Below are positions 19,101 to 27,732 of a stretch of DNA of 64,000 bases, piece by piece (the first letter of the stretch is position 1; every line of letters starts with the position of its first letter). The stretch is from Rhizobium oryzicola (GTDB taxonomy: Bacteria; Pseudomonadota; Alphaproteobacteria; Rhizobiales; Rhizobiaceae): NCBI RefSeq assembly GCF_030504645.1, contig NZ_JAUKWQ010000011.1, forward strand, positions 1 to 64,000, written 5' to 3'. The notes below the pieces were generated by a model. That model was not told the DNA's origin. It made no database searches and worked only from the letters and a program-made list of their open reading frames with translations. The position numbers and the translations under genes are program-made.

Positions 19101-21287
19101 AGCCTCCACGAACAGCTTACGCTCGTCGCGAGAAAGGCATTCCGCGTGTGATAGCTCGATCTGACTTGCGATGGCGAACGCGGCTGGTCCGCTTTGTGTG
19201 CCCCATAAGGATAGGAGGACATGAGCAAGGCTATGGTGAACACGCTGGCGCTTCGATACGTCCAAAAGTGCATAAGCTGCCTCCTGGATGCGGTCGTGGG
19301 CAAATTTCAATGACGTCGGAGAAAGAATTATGAATCCCGAACGAACCAGAGGCATGGCTTGGTCAAGCAACTGATCGTCGGACATGTTCAACGCGTGTGC
19401 AAGCACTGCCTTGTCCGTTTGCGGGCCGATGCATGCCATCGTTATCAGAATGTTCAAAGCCTCAGGCCCGGCCTGCATCAGGCGTTGTGTGACGAAGGAA
19501 AGAATGTTTTCGCTGACAGGATAGCGCGATACATCCTCCTTGCGACAGGACCATGAGCGTTCGACGGGTGAAAAGGCAATCACACCATCCTGCACAAGCG
19601 CCTGTAGCAATCTGCGTACATAGAAGGGGTTGCCGCCCGTCTTCTCCTGTAGTGTGTCCGCAAGACCGAGCAGATCCCTCGACGCCTCCGGGAAAATCGC
19701 CAGCAACATTTCGCCGATCGCATCCAAAGAGAGCGGAGCTAGAACGATCTCGGTCACATCAACCATTGTCGCGCGGGCGCTAACGGCAAGGGAAGCCAGT
19801 GCTTTTGGCGTTGAGTTTTCGTCACTTCGGCTTGCCACTACAAGAAGCAGCCCCGCAATTGGCTCTTGGACGAGAAAGGATAGAAGCGACAAGGTTGCCT
19901 CATCGGCCCATTGCAGATCGTCGATAAACAGAACGACCGGCGAGAGAGCATCGGCAACCGTAGAAAGAACCGAACGAAGAGCTCTTTGCAGGAGAAGCTG
20001 CATTAATGGAGCAGGAATTTCGCCGGCCGGTGTCTTTGTCCCTGTTAGCACCTCCATTGCCGGAACGAGATCGAGAAGCAGGCGTGCATTGCCTTCCAAC
20101 TTCCCTGCAAGAAGCTGCCGGAGTTCGCTTAGAGCCAGGCGATCGAAGCGCATCACGTGATCGATCAGCGCGCGCATGGCCTGCACGATGGGCGCATAAG
20201 GGGAGTCCGACTGCTGTAAATCACCTTTGCCTTGTATGAAGAATATGTGCTCGGGGAGCCCGCTCGTGAGGTTCTGGATCAGGGCAGACTTGCCCACGCC
20301 TGGCTGCCCGTGAACACCGATCAATCCAGGTTTTCTGTCTCGCAGGAATACCTGGACTGCCTCGCCCAAAAGATGCTGTTCATTCGCCCTGCCGGAAAGT
20401 GCTGGGATCGAAAGTTGGGCAAACGGGGCATCAATGACGCCGATTTCGAAATCACTGATTGCACGGTTTTGCCGCCACTCTTGCAGGCACCGAAGTAGAT
20501 CCATTTCGAGGGCGATCGCCGACTGATATCGGACTGTGGGTTCTTTTGCCAACAGACGATCAAGAATTGCTGCGATGACAGCAGGCAAACCATCATAGAC
20601 AACCGAGGCATTTTGTGGAGCTAACGCAAAATGTGCATGCCGCCATTCCAGAGTTGAACTGGCGCTCAAGGGTAAACTGCCCGTCAACAGTTTGAAGAGG
20701 ACCATTCCGAGCGCATAGAGATCGCTTCTCGCATCAGACTGCGGGCTAATCGGCCGCAATTGTTCTGGAGCGCGATAGACGATGTCATCGCCAAGATCGA
20801 CGTGCAGGCTCGATGACGGAGACAGCGCCCCTGATTGATCAATCGTGCCAAAATTCCGAAGACGTGCCTCCCTATTCTTGTCAATCGCAATATTGCTAGG
20901 GTGCAGGCTCGCCAGCGTACCGCAATCTGCGTGGGCTGCCACAACTGCCTTGGTCATCGAGATGGCCAGAGGCAGAAATTCATCGAGCGGCCGAGGCTCA
21001 GTCCGCAACAGGTTTGTGAGGATGCTGGACGTCTCGAAAATGGCAACAAGGCGGTCTGTCTCCAGCAAGACCGCCTTGGGCCTATCGTGCCACCACTCGC
21101 AGCCATTTCTCCAAGTGGGAACCTCGCAACCGACCGAAGCTTCGGTGCCCGACGGCAGTACAAAGGCTTCCCATGTTCCAGATGGGTCATACAGTCTATA
21201 GAGTTGCCGCCCACCCGATTGCCAAACAAGCTCCCGCTGGGAAGCGACAAGCCAAGCGTCATCAAAAATCACATGGCTCTCCGTCAA
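16197..21287 (-). CDS. Pseudokinase / AAA-type NTPase / GAF / sensor histidine kinase fusion
   Basis: A 1696-residue cytoplasmic signalling protein. Domains in order: a protein-kinase fold (about 1-270), an NTPase with Walker A GQPGVGKSAL (Lys333) and Walker B VVLFIDDLQWADE, a long helical-repeat region (about 700-1250), a GAF domain (about 1290-1440), and a histidine kinase with H-box SITHEIGQPL (His1481), N-box LNLLQNGMEAM, G1 DFGSGIS and G2 GMGMGLAICKSI. The kinase fold keeps YRAPEQL and SDLYALGMVLFKLLTG but has lost the catalytic Asp (HRD region reads SLHPSN) and the DFG Asp (NFG), so it is probably a pseudokinase. The open frame begins at TTG 21285-21287. GTG at 21270-21272 has a better-spaced GGAG and is an alternative. 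No response regulator is adjacent. Confidence 0.9.
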   Translation of the reverse strand: MTESHVIFDDAWLVASQRELVWQSGGRQLYRLYDPSGTWEAFVLPSGTEASVGCEVPTWRNGCEWWHDRPKAVLLETDRLVAIFETSSILTNLLRTEPRPLDEFLPLAISMTKAVVAAHADCGTLASLHPSNIAIDKNREARLRNFGTIDQSGALSPSSSLHVDLGDDIVYRAPEQLRPISPQSDARSDLYALGMVLFKLLTGSLPLSASSTLEWRHAHFALAPQNASVVYDGLPAVIAAILDRLLAKEPTVRYQSAIALEMDLLRCLQEWRQNRAISDFEIGVIDAPFAQLSIPALSGRANEQHLLGEAVQVFLRDRKPGLIGVHGQPGVGKSALIQNLTSGLPEHIFFIQGKGDLQQSDSPYAPIVQAMRALIDHVMRFDRLALSELRQLLAGKLEGNARLLLDLVPAMEVLTGTKTPAGEIPAPLMQLLLQRALRSVLSTVADALSPVVLFIDDLQWADEATLSLLSFLVQEPIAGLLLVVASRSDENSTPKALASLAVSARATMVDVTEIVLAPLSLDAIGEMLLAIFPEASRDLLGLADTLQEKTGGNPFYVRRLLQALVQDGVIAFSPVERSWSCRKEDVSRYPVSENILSFVTQRLMQAGPEALNILITMACIGPQTDKAVLAHALNMSDDQLLDQAMPLVRSGFIILSPTSLKFAHDRIQEAAYALLDVSKRQRVHHSLAHVLLSLWGTQSGPAAFAIASQIELSHAECLSRDERKLFVEALLAAVTHARRSAAAVQATRYAEAALRLIDEEMWKEEYALSFRAHILLCDALLAAAILDKADTQLHQLLPRAASDLDRNAVFRLRANLLTLQSDYEGAIDAVLSGLTELGVHLKRWPCREEQDQIYGGILELLGDQPVAALADSPAMEDPRVRAAMSLLAPLISSVFTTDGLRFTHLAKMVELTIRYGACPESSHGLSWFGAMIGEKYDAYHDGLEFCLAARALVDRYGFEEYRTSVLLAVDQIGPWTRPMPFALERVREAITAGHAAGDVAWMCYARNHLISDLIFMGEDLTHVAREAEESVAVCRRFGYSDIEYILTAQLSFVHQLADGGEASRIQALDTGPRAPIVAPTTLFWVNFYAGMSLYFVGTYEEAIAKLAYADELGPLLITHIDTAYCKFFLGMAIAASYNGVSGAGPDRQRLSEIKDRFASWAKLNPETFGHKLLLLEAEIARIEMNPAHALVLYEEAAQAARASHFQQEVALAMERAALCCLNMGNAVAGNAYMRVAAATYARWGAGWKADILTANLLPDVLEPPATKPNLRTHSAEAETVLGISLALSDEIMLDRLIETLMKRMLVHTGANRGLLLKISEGRLDIEASAWTDGGNVRVSSSNLPQPDQGLPYSVIDRALQVRAPFLLSGTDFGTWTSERDAVLTGRSLLCVPLLRRGELTGLLCLQNDYLEGVFAPDTIALVTVIASQAAISLENARLYTSLLAENELRAKSERALAGARAELEKTSRLTLLGSIAASITHEIGQPLAAIASNAGAGLRWLKRAEPEIEETVMVLTEIQASVARAHEIIRALRALSKQVPGIRQNIKVDEVIKEVLHIARSEIERHGVDVTVTLAAGEGAVLGDATQLKQVVLNLLQNGMEAMDTLPSAERRMEIVSCTKDGDVTVDIRDFGSGISPEIASQIFEPMYTTKAAGMGMGLAICKSIIEAHDGILKVTALDVGTVFTFTLPISLESEP

Positions 21288-22055
21288 GCGCTATCTCATC
21301 TCGAGCAGGCCTCATTGGGCTTGTCTTGTTGGTATACGCTGCACCTGAGCTGTCTAGAATAATAGGCGTCCAATTTGAATGAGATGGTCGTGTGTGCTGC
21401 AATATTTGGTCGATTGAGAGTGGTTTATATAAACACACCGCGAATGCGTGATGTTGAGTTCTGTCGCCGCGTTGACCGATGACCCGTCGCGAGTTCATGG
21501 TACCCCGATGCGGTCGGCGTAAGAGGGTTCCTCAATCGACTATGTCGCTCGCCGGTATAACCCTGCGGTCGCTCAAACAATACCTGCGTATAGCTTTCAT
21601 CGGCTCAAGAACGTCGTAAACTCTGCTCGATTCAGACACTTCGCTTTTGTCGAAAATATCCCGACATAACGTTTCTATCGTCATGGAGCAGAAATGAACT
21701 CCATTTCACTTCTCAAAGAAGTGCAGCCACCGCAGCATATCGGGTGGCTGACAGGCTTCTCCACGCATGTCATGGCGTCAGCTCTTCCGAAGGATTCATC
21801 CAGCTTGATGATACCGTGTGTCACTGAAGACGGATCGTCATATCGCTATCGATCCCGAACGCTATTGTCTGTGGCAGCGCCGACTTTTCAATGCTGACTT
21901 GCTCGGCACAAGATCTAACTTCGCAGTGTCCGCCGGTAATTCACGTTTTCCATGCGGCGTTAGAACCCGCCTTCAACAGCGACTTCTAGCTTTAGGCCCC
22001 TTTTGCGAAGCCCATGCACTGCTAAATTCAACCGCGACAAGGACAGGAGCGACAG
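21288..22055. other. 768-bp region without a supported gene
   Basis: This gap separates the divergent kinase fusion and the thioredoxin-reductase-like gene. Short frames such as 21694-21897 and 21818-22069 have no recognisable domain and no good ribosome binding site. It should carry both promoters. It is long for this compact window and could contain a decayed gene or an sRNA, but I see no positive evidence for either. Confidence 0.5.
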
Positions 22056-23729
22056 ATGGCGGATCTTAGCGCAAGACGGGACCAGATGTTCCCAATCCTG
22101 AACGCGCGTCAGATTGAAACTGCCAGCAGATTTGCGAGCGGTGAGGCGAGGGAATTTCTGCCTGGGGAAGTCATCTACAGGGTCGGGGATCGCGGGGCTC
22201 CCGCTTGGCTGGTAATTGGCGGATCGATGGATGTCTTTCGCCATGACGGATTATCTGGACCGGCGCTCATAACCACCCACGGGATCGGGCAGTTGTCCGG
22301 GGAGGTCAGTCAGCTTTCGGGACGGCCGGCTCTCGCAGGAGCCCATGCGGGGGATGCAGGATGCACCGCACTGCCTTTTGATGCCGCCCACCTGCGTGCT
22401 CTGATGATTGGCTCTGCGGATGTCGGGGAAATCATTATGCGGTCGCTTATCCTGCGCCGTGTGGGCCTTATCGATGCGGGAGCCGGATCGGTGCTGATCG
22501 GCACAGATGGCAATGCCGCATTGTCTCGTCTTCAGGGGTTTCTCACCCGGGGCGCTTTTCCCTATACGGTGCTGGATGCCACGATCGAGGGGGAAGGCAA
22601 GGCCCTGGTTGAGCGTCTAGGTATTCTTGCATCCGAACTGCCGCTGATGGTCTGCCCCAATGGGACAGTGCTGAAGAACCCGACCGATACAGAAGCAGCA
22701 CGCTGTCTCGGCATGACGCCGGATTTGCCTGAAGGCAAGATCTACGATGTAGCCGTCGTCGGCGCCGGGCCAGCCGGCCTGGCAACAGCCGTCTATGCCG
22801 CGTCGGAGGGGCTCGACGTTCTGGTCATCGATGAGCGTTCGGTGGGTGGTCAGGCAGGCGCGTCTTCCCGAATTGAAAATTATCTCGGCTTTCCCACTGG
22901 CATCTCCGGCCAGGCTCTCGCGGGCCGTGCTTACAATCAAGCACTGAAGTTCGGTGCAGAACTCGTCGTTCCCGTCGAAGTCCAGAGTTTAGTCGAACCC
23001 ACAGGCGCAGGTGCACCTCTGGAACTGGCGCTGGCAGGGGATAAGACGGCGTTAGCGCATACCGTCGTCGTCGCCTCCGGCGCGCGCTACAGGCGTCCAG
23101 ACATTGCTGATTTGGTTGCCTTTGAGGGAAGCAGCGTTTCCTATTGGGCGTCGCCGATCGAGGCAAAGCTCTGTACTGGTCAGGACGTGGTTCTGGTGGG
23201 GGGCGGCAATTCTGCTGGCCAGGCCATTGCTTTTCTCGCACCGCAAGTGCGGAAGCTTCACCTCGTCGTGCGTCGCGCGCTCGAGGAGACCATGTCTCAA
23301 TATTTGATCGACCGTATTCATGCTTTGCCGAATGTTGAGCTTCATATGAACTGCGAGGTGGATGCGATCGATGGTGAACCGGTGCGCGGCCTGTCTTCGG
23401 TCCGTATCCGCAACCGCATAGACGGGAGTTCCGAGATCCTGCCGCTCCACCATCTTTTCCTGTTTATTGGCGCAGATCCCAATGCCGGCTGGATCAGGGA
23501 TCAGGTTCGCACGGACGCAAAGGGCTTCATTGTCACCGGTCAGGCTTTCGATGCCAATATCAAGGTAGATCGAGATCCTCTACCCTTGGAAACAAGTCTG
23601 CCAAACGTGTTCGCCATCGGCGATGTTCGAGCCGGATCGACCAAGCGTGTTGCCGCTGCCGTAGGCGAAGGCGCCGCCGTGGTGTCACAAATCCACGCGG
23701 CCCTTAGTCACCTCAGCGTCCGGCGCTGA
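22056..23729 (+). CDS. Cyclic-nucleotide-binding domain / thioredoxin-reductase-like flavoprotein fusion
   Basis: A 557-residue protein. Residues 15-135 fit a cNMP-binding beta-roll (FLPGEVIYRVGDRGAPAWLVI), followed by a linker of about 90 residues. From residue 232 there is an FAD fold (VGAGPAGLATAVYAA, then GGQAGASSRIENYLGFP), with an NADPH site VGGGNSAGQA near residue 380 and the C-terminal GD...ATS-type end (AIGDVRAGSTKRVAAAVGEG). The redox CxxC of true thioredoxin reductases is replaced (VSYWASP). It is therefore an FAD/NADPH oxidoreductase without the dithiol relay. The start ATG 22056 has AGGAG upstream. The physiological acceptor is unknown. Confidence 0.88.
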   Translation: MADLSARRDQMFPILNARQIETASRFASGEAREFLPGEVIYRVGDRGAPAWLVIGGSMDVFRHDGLSGPALITTHGIGQLSGEVSQLSGRPALAGAHAGDAGCTALPFDAAHLRALMIGSADVGEIIMRSLILRRVGLIDAGAGSVLIGTDGNAALSRLQGFLTRGAFPYTVLDATIEGEGKALVERLGILASELPLMVCPNGTVLKNPTDTEAARCLGMTPDLPEGKIYDVAVVGAGPAGLATAVYAASEGLDVLVIDERSVGGQAGASSRIENYLGFPTGISGQALAGRAYNQALKFGAELVVPVEVQSLVEPTGAGAPLELALAGDKTALAHTVVVASGARYRRPDIADLVAFEGSSVSYWASPIEAKLCTGQDVVLVGGGNSAGQAIAFLAPQVRKLHLVVRRALEETMSQYLIDRIHALPNVELHMNCEVDAIDGEPVRGLSSVRIRNRIDGSSEILPLHHLFLFIGADPNAGWIRDQVRTDAKGFIVTGQAFDANIKVDRDPLPLETSLPNVFAIGDVRAGSTKRVAAAVGEGAAVVSQIHAALSHLSVRR

Positions 23730-23801
23730 GGGCTCGGGCATTGGGCTGTATAACAGCGGAGGTGTGTCTTCTGATCGTGGCAAGATATCGAAGGCTTGGC
23801 T

Positions 23802-24917
23802 TCAGAGGGCGGATGCTGCCAGTTGACGGCCATAGGCTACGATATTCTCGCCGACGCTCATGCGCTCTGTCTCATACCGACTGAGCGCAATAGATAGATC
23901 CTCTTCTTGTGACAGAATGCTGCTCAGTGCCATTACATCGCCAGCCGCCTTCGAGACGCCCATGGCCGTGTGCGGCCGGGCAACAAAGGCCGCGTCTCCA
24001 ATCAGGGCAATCGCGCGACCGATCATGCGGGGTGCTTCGTAATCGAAAATCCCTTGGATGGAAGGCATTGGCTCCGCCTCGACCGCCAGTGCGAATTGGG
24101 GTGGAAGCATCGCTGCAGCGTCGCGGCGAAACTCGTTCAGGCGTTCAACTGAGAGAGCGCCTCGTGGCAGGGAGAATGCGTGTATACTGCCGCCAGCATC
24201 CGTCAACGTTGCCGCCAGTTGATCCGCTGGAACAGGCCGGTACCAGACCCAGTTATAGCGCCGTTGGCCAATTTCTCTTTCACCCCTTGAGCCCGGTACG
24301 AGATAACCGAGCACATGCACGCCTGGTTGGCTGTAGAAGGCGAAGCGATCCAGAAGCACTGCTGCCGCTGGCGGAAGGTGAGTTTCTGGAATGAGACCCC
24401 GCCACGCGACATAACCTGAATAGAGGTTTTTGCAGTGATTTGGATTGATGGCGGCACGCACTGCCGAACCGAGACCGTCCGCACCGATGACCAGATCCGC
24501 AAGCTCGCGACGCCCGTTGCTGAAGAGGATTTCCGCGTCATCATCACCATCTTGTACGCTGGCAACCTCGTGACCCAGCTCATAGGTCTCGGGCGCGATA
24601 CGGGAGGATACAGTTTCAAAAAGCACGTCCCAGGAAATTTGGGTCTGCGGTGTGTTCAAACGGTGTGCGATGCCGCCATCTCGATCAAGATAAATACGTT
24701 CATCAGCGACAACGCCAATGCGTGCTACATGTTCGCAACCGATTAACCGCAGGATATGCAGCAGCTCACGCTGACCGACGAGCCCGGCGCCGCGTCCTGC
24801 CAGACCGCTCGTCGATCTTTCAAAGATGCGCACATCGTGGCCCGCTTCCTGCAGAAGGATGCCAGCAAAGAGACCCGCGAGCGATCCGCCAACGATCCTG
24901 ATCCGGAGTTTTCGCAT
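23802..24917 (-). CDS. FAD-dependent aromatic monooxygenase (2,6-dihydroxypyridine/6-hydroxynicotinate hydroxylase-like)
   Basis: A 371-residue class A flavoprotein hydroxylase. It has the FAD motif VGGSLAGLFAG, an RGAGL turn, the DG motif VIGADGLGSAVR and the GD motif IGDAAFVARPHTAMG. This family adds a hydroxyl group to aromatic rings at the expense of NAD(P)H. I start at ATG 24915-24917; a few extra codons upstream are unlikely to be used. It is the last gene of a block with a molybdenum hydroxylase and cytochrome c. That pairing matches N-heteroaromatic pathways in which the molybdenum enzyme hydroxylates next to nitrogen and the flavoprotein acts second. The exact substrate is unknown. 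Confidence 0.85.
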   Translation of the reverse strand: MRKLRIRIVGGSLAGLFAGILLQEAGHDVRIFERSTSGLAGRGAGLVGQRELLHILRLIGCEHVARIGVVADERIYLDRDGGIAHRLNTPQTQISWDVLFETVSSRIAPETYELGHEVASVQDGDDDAEILFSNGRRELADLVIGADGLGSAVRAAINPNHCKNLYSGYVAWRGLIPETHLPPAAAVLLDRFAFYSQPGVHVLGYLVPGSRGEREIGQRRYNWVWYRPVPADQLAATLTDAGGSIHAFSLPRGALSVERLNEFRRDAAAMLPPQFALAVEAEPMPSIQGIFDYEAPRMIGRAIALIGDAAFVARPHTAMGVSKAAGDVMALSSILSQEEDLSIALSRYETERMSVGENIVAYGRQLAASAL

Positions 24918-24988
24918 TGTCGTATCCTCACGTCTGCATGACACCGGCTGCCAAGCGTCTGGATTGCCGCACCGGTTGCTCTGTCGGG

Positions 24989-27247
24989 TCAGAGGGTAAT
25001 CAGGGCGCGACGCAGCTTTTCAGGCGTCAGTGGCATATCGCGGAAGCGCAACCCCGTCGCATCTGCCAGCGCGTTGGCAAGGGCTGCCGAGGTCGGACCC
25101 TGAGATGCCTCGGCCACGCCCAGAAAGGGCTCACCCGGCTTCGGCAGCACATCCACCCGGATGTCGATCGGAACAGACTGAAAGCGCAGAATAGGATAAC
25201 TACTCCAGTCGAAGCTTGTCCTGCGTTGGGTATCGTAAGACATTGCTTCGCGCGTACACCAGCTGAGAGATTGGATCAGGCCACCCTCGACCTGGTTGCG
25301 GACACCATCCGGATTGACCACCTCTCCGCAATCCACCGCTGTCTGCGCGCGAAGAACGGTAATGGCGCCGGTGTTCTGCTCGACGGAGATTTCCAGAAAG
25401 ACCGAACAATAGGCTCCGAGGTTCTTGTAGCGGGCAAAGCCCATGCCGAAGCCGTGGAACTTGCTTTCCTTACGCCGCGTCTTCCATCTGAAGGCTTCGG
25501 CACCGGCCATCATGACGGCGCGGGCACGGGCATCTTCCATATGGTCAAGCCGAAGATCGAGCGGGTCGGTTGCTGCCGCCTTGGCGAGTTCGTCGAACAT
25601 GCTTTCAATCGAAAAAACGTTCAAGTGCCCGCCCAGCGAACGCATCGCGGACGAGCGAAACGGCCCGTTTGAAATGAAGTGAAAGTTCACATCCATATTC
25701 GGCAAAGCGTAAAGCGGGTTTGAGTTACGGCTTCCATCCCCTGCCGGCATTGGGATGGGTATTTTCTCGGCCGGCGGGAAAGCGGGAGTCACCTCCCATC
25801 CGGCAAGCACACCATTCGCCGTTGTCGGGCGCGTGTTGTGTGGGGGGCTCCAGACGTCGTAATTCCAGGTGACAATACGGTTGCTCGCGTCGAGTTCCGC
25901 GACGGCTTCTGTGACCATGCCGGCACCGAGCGGTTCCCAGCCGAATTCCTGCTCGCGCATCCATTGAAGGCGAACCGGGCGGCCGGGCAGCAGATGGGCA
26001 ATCAGGGCCGCATCGGCGGCGGCATCGTCTGCGCCGTTCTGACCGTAACATCCCGCGCCCTGAACATGGATCGCATGGACCTTATCTTCCGGCATGCCGA
26101 CAAGGCTCGAAGCTACGCGCTTGACATCGAAAATGCCCTGACTATGGCTCCAGACTGTCAGCTCTCCATCGACCATCTGTGCGATGGCACAGGAAGGACC
26201 AATCGAGCCATGGCTGTACCAGGGCCTTGTATAGCGGGCCTCCAGGCGCTTGACCGGTTTGGCCGTCGGGTGAGAGACTTTTTCAATGACGTAATCCTTC
26301 GCGGGTAACGGCTTCAGAATGGAAGCGATATCACCGACAGGAAGATTTTCATCCTGTCGCTGCGAAGGGTTCGCCATCAATTGCCGCATGATCGAGACGG
26401 CATCCCACTCCCGCTCACAGACAACGGCTGCAAAGTCACCCTGTTGAACGAACGCGTGCAGCCCCGGAATGGCTTCGATCTCGGCGCGCGGCGGCAGCGC
26501 GAGCTTCATTCCTTCGGATGGTGCGCGAATGACGCGTGCATGCAGCATGCCCGGAAGACGCATGTCCTGGATGAAGGATGCGCCCCCGGTCACCTTGCCC
26601 GGAATATCGAGGCGGGGAAGGCTTTGACCGATGCTGCGATAGCTCTTCGGCTGGCGCAAAGGGGCATCGGCGACGGCTTCCACATGCAAAGAGAGCGATG
26701 CGGCAACGGCGCCATACGGGATGCTGCGACCATTGCTGGCGCGGATCGTGCCGTCGCCCATGGTTGACACCTCGGTATCTGCAACGCCGAGCATCGAGGC
26801 TGCCGTGCGCAGAAGCAGCATGCGGACATTCGCTGCGGCAAGACGCAGGGCTGGGCCACCATATTGCATGGAATGGCTAGCGGCCGTCAGTCCCTCGTCA
26901 GGCGTACGGGTGGTGTCCGCCGTTACGATTGAAACCAAATTGGGTGGCATGTCCAGCTCTTCTGCGGCCACCTGCAGAAGCGCCGTCATGATGCCTTGCC
27001 CTAGTTCCACCTTGCCGGTGAAGACCTGAGCCTTGCCATCTGCATCGATCCGGATCCACGAGTCGAGATAGGGAAATGGTTGAAGATCGTCGGGGAGTAC
27101 AGAGACGGCACCAGTACCCGATGGCTCAGCTTCCCCGGTTGCCGCGCCGCGAGCCGTTGACATTCCGGCAAGCGAGAAGGCAACGACGATCCCGGCGCCG
27201 CCGAGAAAGTTGCGGCGCGTGACCGGCAAATGGCTGGATGGGGTCAC
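24989..27247 (-). CDS. Molybdopterin-binding subunit of a xanthine-dehydrogenase-family hydroxylase (IorB/NicB-like)
   Basis: A 752-residue large subunit that would hold the molybdenum cofactor. A twin-arginine signal (VTRRNFLGGAGIVVAFSLAG) predicts export of the folded complex or membrane association. Seen motifs: FTGKVELGQGIMTAL, the PGKVTGGASFIQD hinge, and a C-terminal GVAEASQGPTSAALANA that carries the family's active-site Glu. It lacks a FAD subunit partner, as in isoquinoline 1-oxidoreductase and nicotinate dehydrogenase. Its start overlaps the 2Fe-2S gene stop by 4 bp, so the two are coupled. Electrons would pass to the triheme cytochrome encoded next. Confidence 0.9.
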   Translation of the reverse strand: MTPSSHLPVTRRNFLGGAGIVVAFSLAGMSTARGAATGEAEPSGTGAVSVLPDDLQPFPYLDSWIRIDADGKAQVFTGKVELGQGIMTALLQVAAEELDMPPNLVSIVTADTTRTPDEGLTAASHSMQYGGPALRLAAANVRMLLLRTAASMLGVADTEVSTMGDGTIRASNGRSIPYGAVAASLSLHVEAVADAPLRQPKSYRSIGQSLPRLDIPGKVTGGASFIQDMRLPGMLHARVIRAPSEGMKLALPPRAEIEAIPGLHAFVQQGDFAAVVCEREWDAVSIMRQLMANPSQRQDENLPVGDIASILKPLPAKDYVIEKVSHPTAKPVKRLEARYTRPWYSHGSIGPSCAIAQMVDGELTVWSHSQGIFDVKRVASSLVGMPEDKVHAIHVQGAGCYGQNGADDAAADAALIAHLLPGRPVRLQWMREQEFGWEPLGAGMVTEAVAELDASNRIVTWNYDVWSPPHNTRPTTANGVLAGWEVTPAFPPAEKIPIPMPAGDGSRNSNPLYALPNMDVNFHFISNGPFRSSAMRSLGGHLNVFSIESMFDELAKAAATDPLDLRLDHMEDARARAVMMAGAEAFRWKTRRKESKFHGFGMGFARYKNLGAYCSVFLEISVEQNTGAITVLRAQTAVDCGEVVNPDGVRNQVEGGLIQSLSWCTREAMSYDTQRRTSFDWSSYPILRFQSVPIDIRVDVLPKPGEPFLGVAEASQGPTSAALANALADATGLRFRDMPLTPEKLRRALITL

Positions 27248-27732
27248 GTTGCATCTCCCTTGTTTTGATGGTTGGCCAGCACCGCACTCGCACGTTTAAT
27301 TGCACGGATGATCCGATAATGCGTGCCGCAGCGGCACAGATTGGGCTGCATATGCTGGCGAATTTCTTCATCGGAAGGCGAGGGATTGTAGGATAGCAGG
27401 CTCTGGGCGCGCATGATCATTCCCGCGATGCAATAGCCGCACTGCGCCGCCTGCTCATCAATGAAGGCCTGCTGCAAGATGCCCGGCTTCTCTGCAGTTC
27501 CAAGTCCTTCCAGGGTTGTCACCCGGCGTCCCACCGTTGCCGCCACAGGTGTCAGGCAGGAAAAGACCGCGTTCCCGTCCACATGAACGGTACAGGCGCC
27601 GCATTGACCGAGGCCGCAGCCGTATTTGGCCGCGTTGAGTTGCAGATCATCGCGTAGGACGTAGAGGAGCGGCGTGTCCGGGCTTGCTGTAACGGTATGG
27701 CGCTCGCCGTTGACGTCGAGAGAGATGGTCAT
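27244..27732 (-). CDS. 2Fe-2S subunit of the molybdenum hydroxylase (IorA/NicA-like)
   Basis: A 162-residue small subunit with two iron-sulfur clusters. The ferredoxin-type cluster is GCGLGQCGACTVHVDG plus a later CLTP cysteine. The second cluster uses CGYCIAGM and CRCGTHYRI. The start at ATG 27730-27732 overlaps the cytochrome stop by 4 bp. It passes electrons from the molybdenum centre to a cytochrome. Confidence 0.93.
   Translation of the reverse strand: MTISLDVNGERHTVTASPDTPLLYVLRDDLQLNAAKYGCGLGQCGACTVHVDGNAVFSCLTPVAATVGRRVTTLEGLGTAEKPGILQQAFIDEQAAQCGYCIAGMIMRAQSLLSYNPSPSDEEIRQHMQPNLCRCGTHYRIIRAIKRASAVLANHQNKGDAT

Noticed and set aside
21694..22069. Two short frames in the gap before the flavoprotein
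   Set aside because: No good ribosome site, no recognisable domain, and overlap of each other.
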